8,584 nucleotides of DNA from Saprospiraceae bacterium (lineage in GTDB: Bacteria; Bacteroidota; Bacteroidia; Chitinophagales; Saprospiraceae). Below are positions 1 through 5,655 of this stretch, one piece after another (positions within the stretch are counted from its first letter, which is position 1; every line of letters starts with the position of its first letter). Made by a program: the position numbers and the translations under genes. The notes under the pieces were generated by a model that saw nothing but the letters and a program-made list of their open reading frames with translations, made no database searches and was not told the origin of the DNA. Where the stretch lies: positions 1 to 8,584 of the forward strand of contig JABWAJ010000220.1 in NCBI GenBank assembly GCA_013361075.1, written 5' to 3'.

Positions 1-2724
1 ATCGCCAACGCGGGCAATGTTGTCAATCCGGTACCAGTTCATGCGGGCCCGGTTGGCGCCATAAGCTAAACTGCTGGCATTCGCTTCCGGGAACAGTGGG
101 TTGTTGTTTTGGTCGTCATTTTGCGGTACGCTGGCCAAAAACCACTGGTTGGTAGGCTGACGCAGGTCGAAGCTGCTGGTACTGCCTTCAAAGTCGTCAA
201 TGTAGACGACACCGCTTTTGTCTTTTTTGCTTTCGTTGATGGCTTTGGAGTGGCCCGGCTGAAGGTAGGCTGCCTCTGCACTGAAATTGATGTTGGAGGT
301 CGCTTTGGTGGAAAAGAACGGGAGTTTGTCCACCGCTTTGGTCAGCCAGGGCGCTTCTTTGCTCAGGTTGAGGTCGAAGCCATAAATGCGGTTGCGAATG
401 GGGTCGTCCCCGATGTTTACTTTTTGGGTAAACGGTCGTTCAAACAACTGAAGGAACGTAGCGCCCACATTCAGGTTGTCGTTGATTTTGTAATCGGCCC
501 GCACCCCGATCATCGCTTTGGTCTGGAAGCCGAAAACAGTATTGTCTTCAAAGGATACATTCACCGGAACCCCCGAAGCAATGATGGCATCGTTGAGGAT
601 TTTTACCCGGCCTGTCCCGTAATCTACTTCATAGTCGCGGCCTTCCTGAAGCAACTGACCACCGGCTGTTACCCTCACCGACCCCGGAGGGATGTTGAAG
701 GCACCGAGTGAAATTTCAGAAGAGGCACTCGATTTGAAACTGCCCCGGATGGCGTAGCGGTTTTTCTCCGGAAATTCCTGCGCCTGGAAAAGCGTCAGGT
801 CATACAATTCCTGATAAACAAAGGAGTCCCGGAAATTGGCATCCGTGATTTGGTTGCCCAATCCCGTACCAAATGGCTCCAGTACCGGGAACATGATGCG
901 GCCATTCGTGGGGTTGATGGTAACGCCGGGCACAAAGTCAAAAACGCCGTCTGGTTGCGGGTCGCCCTGCGTGTTCAGGTTATCGAGGTTGAACACACGG
1001 ATCAGGGGCTTGCCTTCCAAGTTACTCTTGGGCAAAAAGCGCTTGAATCCTTTACCCGGATCTTCATAAAAGATGTCCAGTTTAAAATCCTCCCGGTTCA
1101 CCTGAAAAGCGCCGATGGAGTATACGTTTTTCATCATCAGGTCCCAGGTAGGCACGTCGGTGCGCTGCGTGGTACTTTTCAGCATTTTCACGTACAGAAC
1201 CTGTGGTGTCAGATCGGAGGTATCCGGACCTACGGCATCGGTATTGACGGAAAGTTCACCTACCTTATAAATGTTGCCGTTGTATTTGTACTGGTACGCC
1301 ACCGCCAATACCTGATCGGGTTGCACGTTGATGTTGACAGAGATATAGCCCAGATCGGGGTGAACCGTGTATTCCCGTTCATCCAATTTTCGGGCGCTCA
1401 CTTTTTCAAAATCTTTGGATTGCGACAAGCCAAATTCCTGTGATTGCAGGATGGAAACGCTACGGTCAATGCTGCGCAAATCCGGGCGGTCCAGCAAACG
1501 CTGGTACAGGCTGTTGGCGTTGTTGTCGGGCAAAGGGCGACCATTGCCGATTTCGCGGTACGGGGGAGTAGGGAACGGCGGAATGGCCGAGGGGTTCACC
1601 AAGCGCTCCGGCTCGCCAAGGTCGGCAAAAGCAACGATATCGCGCACATCTTCCACCACGTTCCGGTCGTTGGTAATCCAGACCTCAATGTTTTCCAGGT
1701 GAAATAAGGTGTTGATCTGCGGCAGGTTTCTCAGGTTGCGTTCAAACCCGTCGCGGTTGTAATGCGAAAGGAAGAAGTGGCGGTTTTCGTCGTATTCGTC
1801 GGCTTTTACTTCAAATTCCTGCACCTGGCTGCCGCCTTTGAGTTGGATATTTTCGTTTTGAGAATTCTGCTGGGAAGCAATAGCCGTCAGGCGAAGGTGG
1901 CCAAACTGTAATTCGGTTTTCAATCCAAACAAACTCTGGGCGCCCTGGATGAGCGAACCGCGCAAAGGCAGACTCACGTTACCCGCTTCAATTTTTTTGA
2001 TGATGTCGTCTTCGCTGAAGAGATCGCTGTTGTAGTCGAGCTTGATCTGGTTGTCAAAGTTGAAGGTTGCGTTGTTGTTGTAATTGGTGGTCAGGGTCAG
2101 TTTTTCACCAATTTTCCCCGTCACGTTCATTTGGATGTTCATATCGAAGTCGAAACCACCGGTACGCCGCTGCCGCTCTGTAAGGATGGGGTTGTCCAAA
2201 CGCTGGAAGTCCACCCCGAAAGTCAGGTCAATGCCCCCCTGTGGGCGGATGTCTACCGTTGAGCCGCCAAAAAGACGGTCCAGCATGCTGCTTTTTACGT
2301 CAAACTTGGCTAACGGATCAAGGGCAGTAGCCCCTTCGCCGGTATTGATCCCTGCCAGTTGGTTGAAATATTCGCGCTCTTCCTTTTTTCGCTGCCAGGC
2401 CAGGTATTCCTCAAAGGTCATGTACGTAGGTGGCCGGAAATAATCATCGCCAATTTTTTCCTGGATGATGTACTGGCCCGTTTCCGGGTCATAATCAACC
2501 GTTTGTTCCACGACACTGGGGTCCTTGAGGTCGAATGGGTTGGTGTTCGGGTTGGTGATAAAGTCGTTGTAGCGCTCTTCCACCGGCGGCAATGTATCAC
2601 TGGTTGCCGTGCCTGCCTGTTGCAGACTGCCCTGAAATGCTACAGCGGGGAATGTATTCGCTTCTGCGAACATCCAGATGGCCAAGCCTGTTAACAGGGA
2701 AATAGGTAAAGCAATTCTCGTCAT
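1..2724 (-). CDS. sprA: SprA, type IX secretion outer-membrane translocon (N-terminal part, cut by window edge)
   Basis: SprA is the very large outer-membrane barrel through which the type IX secretion system exports proteins in Bacteroidota; it is also needed for gliding in gliders. Reading the minus strand from the ATG at 2724 gives 908 codons without a stop down to base 1, so the gene continues off the left edge. Family members run to well over 2,000 residues, so roughly the first third is present. The N-terminus (residues 1-29) is a plausible Sec signal: R3, a hydrophobic stretch at about 4-19, and possible cleavage after A22 (AEA) or A29 (AVA). SprA hallmarks in order are: SLPLRGSLIQGAQSLFGLKT (251-270), DENRHFF (312-318), ARKLDEREYTVHPDLGYISV, GSVRVTAGG..DYEVDYGTGRV (681-707), and YIDDFEG (841-847). 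The gene lies downstream of ruvA on the same strand, an order I recall from other Bacteroidota. The start was chosen because it is the ATG that precedes the signal peptide. Confidence 0.95.
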   Translation of the reverse strand, partial: MTRIALPISLLTGLAIWMFAEANTFPAVAFQGSLQQAGTATSDTLPPVEERYNDFITNPNTNPFDLKDPSVVEQTVDYDPETGQYIIQEKIGDDYFRPPTYMTFEEYLAWQRKKEEREYFNQLAGINTGEGATALDPLAKFDVKSSMLDRLFGGSTVDIRPQGGIDLTFGVDFQRLDNPILTERQRRTGGFDFDMNIQMNVTGKIGEKLTLTTNYNNNATFNFDNQIKLDYNSDLFSEDDIIKKIEAGNVSLPLRGSLIQGAQSLFGLKTELQFGHLRLTAIASQQNSQNENIQLKGGSQVQEFEVKADEYDENRHFFLSHYNRDGFERNLRNLPQINTLFHLENIEVWITNDRNVVEDVRDIVAFADLGEPERLVNPSAIPPFPTPPYREIGNGRPLPDNNANSLYQRLLDRPDLRSIDRSVSILQSQEFGLSQSKDFEKVSARKLDEREYTVHPDLGYISVNINVQPDQVLAVAYQYKYNGNIYKVGELSVNTDAVGPDTSDLTPQVLYVKMLKSTTQRTDVPTWDLMMKNVYSIGAFQVNREDFKLDIFYEDPGKGFKRFLPKSNLEGKPLIRVFNLDNLNTQGDPQPDGVFDFVPGVTINPTNGRIMFPVLEPFGTGLGNQITDANFRDSFVYQELYDLTLFQAQEFPEKNRYAIRGSFKSSASSEISLGAFNIPPGSVRVTAGGQLLQEGRDYEVDYGTGRVKILNDAIIASGVPVNVSFEDNTVFGFQTKAMIGVRADYKINDNLNVGATFLQLFERPFTQKVNIGDDPIRNRIYGFDLNLSKEAPWLTKAVDKLPFFSTKATSNINFSAEAAYLQPGHSKAINESKKDKSGVVYIDDFEGSTSSFDLRQPTNQWFLASVPQNDDQNNNPLFPEANASSLAYGANRARMNWYRIDNIARVGD

Positions 2725-2756
2725 AGCTAAAAAAACGTAGGATTCTACCAAAACCA

Positions 2757-2776
2757 CCGGATAGCGTGCCATCCGG
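2757..2776 (-). promoter_or_regulatory. Small stem-loop in the sprA leader
   Basis: CCGGAT (2757-2762) and ATCCGG (2771-2776) are perfect inverted copies around an 8-base loop. They end 33 bases upstream of the sprA ATG. Between this stem and the ATG, the minus strand also has a weak 4-bp stem followed by seven Ts. These could form a leader structure in sprA mRNA, but a 6-bp inverted repeat is also easily found by chance. No function can be read from the sequence. Confidence 0.2.
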
Positions 2777-2934
2777 CAGATAATTTATTGCTTAATCATA
2801 GGAAGGAGACTCAAAAACTACAAGCGGTAACTGCAAATGCGGTGACCTCGCCCGTCTCTAACGATTGATCGCCCTCTATTTTGTAATGGCTGAAAATTTT
2901 AACAGGTGTTGCAGCGCCTCCGTCCTTAATTAAT

Positions 2935-2965
2935 GTCGTCTGTTGAAACGACTTGTTTTTTTTTT
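2935..2965 (+). terminator. Terminator-like hairpin and T10 tract, plus-strand orientation
   Basis: GTCGT (2935-2939) pairs with ACGAC (2948-2952) around an 8-base loop. TTG and then ten Ts (2956-2965) follow. This has the layout of a rho-independent terminator for plus-strand transcription, although the stem is only 5 bp. Both flanking genes are on the minus strand, so it would stop antisense or read-through RNA and not a known gene. It could be a chance T run. Confidence 0.25.
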
Positions 2966-2988
2966 AAAAGATGCCTCTGGATGTTGTT

Positions 2989-3106
2989 GGTTACTGGGGA
3001 ATTGGTTATTGGTTATTGGGAATTGGTGTGTTGGCGGTTCGAAGGAAATATGAATCATCAATCATCCACCTAATCACTAATAACCAGTAACCAATAGCCA
3101 GTAACC
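2989..3106. repeat. Facing arrays of degenerate 7-bp repeats forming a long imperfect stem
   Basis: The right array (3072-3106) reads as five contiguous heptamers: AATCACT, AATAACC, AGTAACC, AATAGCC, AGTAACC. The left array (2989-3028) is the opposite orientation of the same motif: GGTTACT, an 8-base unit, GGTTATT, GGTTATT, GGGAATT, GGTG. With one or two single-base gaps the arms pair over about 40 positions with only a few mismatches, across a spacer of about 40 bases. The right array ends against the ruvA stop codon, so the structure could end or stabilise ruvA mRNA. Heptanucleotide repeat families of this general kind (STRR sequences) are known in filamentous cyanobacteria. Whether this motif recurs in the genome cannot be seen here. 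Confidence 0.7.
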
Positions 3107-3109
3107 TCC

Positions 3110-3703
3110 TCAAGACATCTGCTTTAGTGCCAGTTTTATCAGCTCTTCCACCGTACTCACCCCCGGATGGTCTCTCAAAATCTGGTTCAGGGTTTTCTGT
3201 ACCGCAATCCGGTTGAATCCCAGCGCAGACAGTGCTGATAACGCTTCCTCCCTCATCGTATTGTCTTGCGGAGTAAGTAGTGTGGTAGTAGTTTCGCCGC
3301 CGTCCTTCATCATCTTGTCTTTCAGATCCAGAATAATTCGTTTTGCGGTCTTCGGGCCAATGCCTTTCACCTTTTGAAACAGGGCTACATTTTCACCAAT
3401 AATGGCCGAGCGCAAGTCATCTGTTGTGAGAGAAGACAATACGATTTGGGCCGTGGTTGGTCCAACCCCTGAAACAGAGATCAGGTGCAGGAACATCGCC
3501 CTTTCGGCATCGTCGGCAAAACCATACAACGTGTGGCTGTCTTCGCGTACGAGTAAATGCGTCAGGATCTTGATGTTTTCCTGTTTTTCGATCCGGGCAT
3601 AGGTATTCAGGCTGATGTTGATGTGATAACCAATTCCACCTGTTTCCACCAAAATAAAGGTGGGGTTCTTAAAGGTTATCGTGCCTTTGATGTATGCAAT
3701 CAT
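3110..3703 (-). CDS. ruvA: Holliday junction branch migration protein RuvA
   Basis: RuvA binds four-way Holliday junctions as a tetramer and loads the RuvB motor, so that RuvABC can migrate and resolve recombination intermediates. The 197-residue length is normal for the family. The OB-fold domain I covers about residues 1-63 and starts with the family-typical MIAYIKG. Domain II carries two helix-hairpin-helix motifs: SVSGVGPTTAQ (76-86) and VKGIGPKTAKRIILDLK (112-128). A linker follows at about 130-146, then the RuvB-contacting domain III (about 147-197), with the typical EALSALSALGF and VEELIKLAL segments. No key motif is missing. comF lies 106 bases upstream on the same strand and sprA lies downstream. 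A promoter-like element lies just upstream, so it may be transcribed on its own as well as with comF. Confidence 0.97.
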   Translation of the reverse strand: MIAYIKGTITFKNPTFILVETGGIGYHINISLNTYARIEKQENIKILTHLLVREDSHTLYGFADDAERAMFLHLISVSGVGPTTAQIVLSSLTTDDLRSAIIGENVALFQKVKGIGPKTAKRIILDLKDKMMKDGGETTTTLLTPQDNTMREEALSALSALGFNRIAVQKTLNQILRDHPGVSTVEELIKLALKQMS

Positions 3704-3730
3704 GCCTTTTTAAATTGAGCCGCGAAGGTA

Positions 3731-3766
3731 CAAATTTCCGGAAAGGAATTACAGATAGGACACAAA
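3731..3766 (-). promoter_or_regulatory. Putative ruvA promoter (Bacteroidota type)
   Basis: On the minus strand, GAAATTTG (3738-3731) is one base off the Bacteroidota -7 consensus TAnnTTTG and is followed by GTACC, about 28 bases before the ruvA ATG. A TTTG (3766-3763) lies 24 bases further upstream as a candidate -33 element, slightly wider than usual. The -33 candidate lies inside the dyad CACAAAGGTTTGTG (3761-3774). This is consensus matching by eye. Confidence 0.35.
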
Positions 3767-3809
3767 GGTTTGTGATTCAGGGATAAACTTTGGAGTCGTT
3801 CAACATAAC

Positions 3810-4532
3810 TCAATCCATCGTAATGGCCATCGTGGCCATACTCAACTGCACACCCGGCACATCCAGCAGGCGGAGGCCACAGGCTTCCAGGGTGGCACCG
3901 GTGGTCAGCACGTCGTCTACCAGCAATATGTGTTTGCCCCGGAGCGCGCCGGCATCGCCGATCACAAAAGCCCGGGCGATGTTGTCCAAGCGTTCTTCCC
4001 GCGATTTTTGCGTCTGGCTTTCTGCGTACGTGCTGCGCTGAAGTGCCCGGTTCAGCAACGGTTTTCCGAGGGTTTCTGACAAACCCTGTGCAAAAAGGGC
4101 ACTTTGGTTATACCCTCGTGACCATTCTTTTTTGGGGTGCAACGGCACCGGCACGATGGCATCTACCTGCCTGAACAGCTGGCTTTCCCGCAATTGAGCC
4201 CCGTACAGCTTGCCCATTTGAACCCCGATTTCCTGCTTGTTTTTGTATTTCAACTGGTGAATGAGTTGCTGGGTGCGGCTGCCTTTGGTGAAAAAAAACT
4301 GCGCTGCTCCGGCTTGCAACGACAACCTGCCCCAAAAGCGCTCTGTGAACGGATTTTCTTTGTGCAAATGAAAATTGGTTTTCGGCAGCTTGTACAGGCA
4401 GGAAACGCAAACAACATGGCCGTGTGGCGGAGTGTTTCGCCCGCATGCCGCACAGATGTGGGGGTAGAAAAGGGAGAGGAGGTCTTTCCAGATGGAGCTT
4501 CGATTTTTTATTTCATTCCAACTTAGGGGCAT
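3810..4532 (-). CDS. comF: ComF family protein (zinc-finger plus phosphoribosyltransferase-like domain)
   Basis: ComF/GntX-family proteins pair an N-terminal zinc-binding segment with a type I phosphoribosyltransferase fold. They are linked to use of incoming single-stranded DNA in natural transformation, but the biochemical reaction is not settled. The 240-residue length is normal. A CxxC...CxxC knuckle is visible at C27, C30, C42 and C45. LKYKNKQEIG (94-103) is a conserved family segment. VPVPLHPKKEWSRGYNQS (127-144) is the typical VPVPxxxxRxxxRGxNQ signature. ILLVDDVLTTGATL (202-215) is the PRPP-binding loop with both acidic residues intact. The stop is 106 bases before ruvA, so the two genes may share transcription. 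In the other direction, its start faces xisH across a 173-base divergent region. In Bacteroidota this may serve uptake or recycling of DNA, but no other competence genes are in view. Confidence 0.92.
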   Translation of the reverse strand: MPLSWNEIKNRSSIWKDLLSLFYPHICAACGRNTPPHGHVVCVSCLYKLPKTNFHLHKENPFTERFWGRLSLQAGAAQFFFTKGSRTQQLIHQLKYKNKQEIGVQMGKLYGAQLRESQLFRQVDAIVPVPLHPKKEWSRGYNQSALFAQGLSETLGKPLLNRALQRSTYAESQTQKSREERLDNIARAFVIGDAGALRGKHILLVDDVLTTGATLEACGLRLLDVPGVQLSMATMAITMD

Positions 4533-4564
4533 AGCGCTGAGTAGTTAGTTGATGAGTGGTGTAA

Positions 4565-4572
4565 CAAATATA
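4565..4572 (-). promoter_or_regulatory. Putative comF -7 promoter box
   Basis: Minus-strand TATATTTG (4572-4565) matches the Bacteroidota -7 consensus TAnnTTTG exactly and ends 32 bases before the comF ATG. No TTG is seen at the expected -33 distance, so support is from one half-site only. Confidence 0.4.
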
Positions 4573-4681
4573 TTGCATTTCTTTAAAAAGGAAGTAGATA
4601 TACGGGTAATATTAGATCATGCCTTTGTGCGGACGGATTCTATAAACTACAATAAATCAGCCCTAGATCGAGAAAATGGCC

Positions 4682-4689
4682 TAAATTTG
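4682..4689 (+). promoter_or_regulatory. Putative xisHI -7 promoter box
   Basis: TAAATTTG matches TAnnTTTG exactly and ends 16 bases before the xisH ATG, which would give a very short leader. I see no TTG at the expected -33 spacing. Together with the comF box it makes 4533-4705 a divergent promoter region. Confidence 0.45.
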
Positions 4690-4705
4690 TAATTAATTTT
4701 CAGCA

Positions 4706-5119
4706 ATGGCCAGAGATAAATTTCACGAAATTGTACGGATAGCTTTGGAGAAAGATGGCTGGACGATCACTCACGATCCCTACCCGCTACAACTGACACG
4801 TAGGAAACTGGGCATTGACCTCGGAGCGGAAAAATTGATCGCTGCTGTCCGGGAATCGGAAAAAATTGCTGTTGAGATCAAGAGTTTTCGCAATGATTCG
4901 TTCATGTATGATATGCATGAAGCATTAGGGCAGTATTTGGTCTACCAGCCGTTTTTACAACGTAAAGAAGCTGGACGGATGCTTTTTCTTGCTGTTCCTC
5001 AACCTGTTTATGACGAGTATTTTATGGATGAAGACATAGAGTTCCTTTGTGAACAATATCATCTTAAAATCGTTGTTTTTAATCCACAAACTGAACTCAT
5101 CGTATTATGGAAAAAATAA
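4706..5119 (+). CDS. xisH: XisH family protein (fdxN-element excision controlling factor homologue)
   Basis: XisH was first described in Anabaena as one of the factors needed, with XisI and the recombinase XisF, for excision of the fdxN element during heterocyst formation. Its molecular job is not established. This 137-residue protein matches the family from end to end: it starts MARDKFHEIV, has KDGWTITHDPYPL (16-28), IDLGAEKLIAA (37-47), KIAVEIKSF (53-61), ALGQYLVY (73-80) and ends near LIVLW. D38, E57 and K59 (D...ExK) fit a PD-(D/E)XK nuclease-like site, and the family is usually placed in that fold. The next gene overlaps by 13 bases, which points to coupled translation. The pair is visibly more AT-rich than the mutase and sprA, as acquired genes often are. 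No xisF-like recombinase is in the window, so the developmental role from Anabaena should not be carried over. Confidence 0.93.
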   Translation: MARDKFHEIVRIALEKDGWTITHDPYPLQLTRRKLGIDLGAEKLIAAVRESEKIAVEIKSFRNDSFMYDMHEALGQYLVYQPFLQRKEAGRMLFLAVPQPVYDEYFMDEDIEFLCEQYHLKIVVFNPQTELIVLWKK

Positions 5120-5439
5120 AGCAATACCAGCAAATCATAGCCTCCACCTTGAAGGAGTATGCTACTTCCAACGTTCCTGGCATGGAAGACGAGGTGCTGC
5201 TTGATTTTGAAAACAATCATTTTCAATTGGTTACCGTGGGCTGGAATGATGGCAAATACCTTTTCCTGCCGCTGTTTCATTTGGATATCAAACCCGACGG
5301 CAAGATATGGCTTATGGTGAACAACACTGATGTTCGGATAGCGGAAGTACTGGTAACCAAAGGCGTACCCCGCATGGATATTGTACTTGGTTTTCAGCCA
5401 CAGGCTATTAGAGAGTACTCGGATTATGCAGCGGCTTGA
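5107..5439 (+). CDS. xisI: XisI family protein (partner of XisH)
   Basis: XisI proteins are about 110 residues long and almost always sit directly behind xisH. Both are needed for fdxN-element excision in Anabaena, with unknown mechanism. This copy has 110 residues. It shows the family features: an N-terminal helical segment with YQQIIASTLKEYA (7-19), VGWNDGKYLFLPLFHLDIK (44-62), DGKIWLMVNNTD (64-75), and the C-terminal GVPRMDIVLGFQPQAIREY (86-104). The ATG lies inside the end of xisH (13-base overlap including its stop), so the two proteins are likely made together and probably form a complex. The constant pairing would fit an active protein with a regulating or neutralising partner, but that is inference. 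It is complete and shows no sign of decay. Confidence 0.92.
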   Translation: MEKIKQYQQIIASTLKEYATSNVPGMEDEVLLDFENNHFQLVTVGWNDGKYLFLPLFHLDIKPDGKIWLMVNNTDVRIAEVLVTKGVPRMDIVLGFQPQAIREYSDYAAA

Positions 5440-5456
5440 ATGGAATGATAGTTAGT

Positions 5457-5606
5457 TTATTCTATTGTTTCCCAATAATTTACAGCATTTATAATGCTAT
5501 CGTAGTATGGTTTTTGGTTGGTTGTACGCTGATAGGGATGATATGCATCTACAACTATTCTTTCATTTGATTGACAAATGTTGATAGGGGATGGGCTTTG
5601 TTTCAT
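5457..5606 (-). CDS. Possible small ORF or gene remnant, not recognised
   Basis: Between xisI and the mutase, the minus strand carries a frame open from 5660 to a TAA at 5459-5457 (67 codons). An internal ATG at 5606 would give 49 residues. The translation looks protein-like: it includes ERIVVDAYHPYQRTTNQ and PYYDSIINAVNYWETIE, with balanced composition and no low-complexity stretches. A stop lies immediately upstream of 5660, so if this is real it is either a short gene or the surviving C-terminus of a decayed one. I recognise no family. Its AT-rich codons resemble xisHI more than the mutase. A random open frame of this length is quite possible in AT-rich DNA. Confidence 0.22.
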   Translation of the reverse strand: MKQSPSPINICQSNERIVVDAYHPYQRTTNQKPYYDSIINAVNYWETIE

Positions 5607-5655
5607 GCCATAAATAGTTAAGTACAAAAAACTTTTTCTGGATGCTTTCCAATCA

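Larger units (their letters stand above)
2725..3109. other. Non-coding gap between ruvA and sprA (385 bases)
   Basis: No convincing open frame is seen in either strand. The gap holds, from the sprA side: a small hairpin at 2757-2776, a plus-strand terminator-like hairpin with T tract at 2935-2965, and the facing heptamer repeat arrays at 2989-3106. I found no clear TAnnTTTG box on the minus strand for sprA. Its promoter is therefore either degenerate or upstream of ruvA/comF. Confidence 0.6.

Noticed and set aside
109..2694. Several long plus-strand reading frames (up to about 200 residues) opposite sprA
   Set aside because: They are antisense shadows of sprA, whose minus-strand frame carries clear family motifs throughout. 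Their translations show no recognisable domains.
5484..5498. Hairpin AGCATT-TAT-AATGCT as a terminator for xisI or the mutase
   Set aside because: The stem is only 6 bp and AT-rich, with no T tract directly after it on either strand. It lies inside the possible small ORF.
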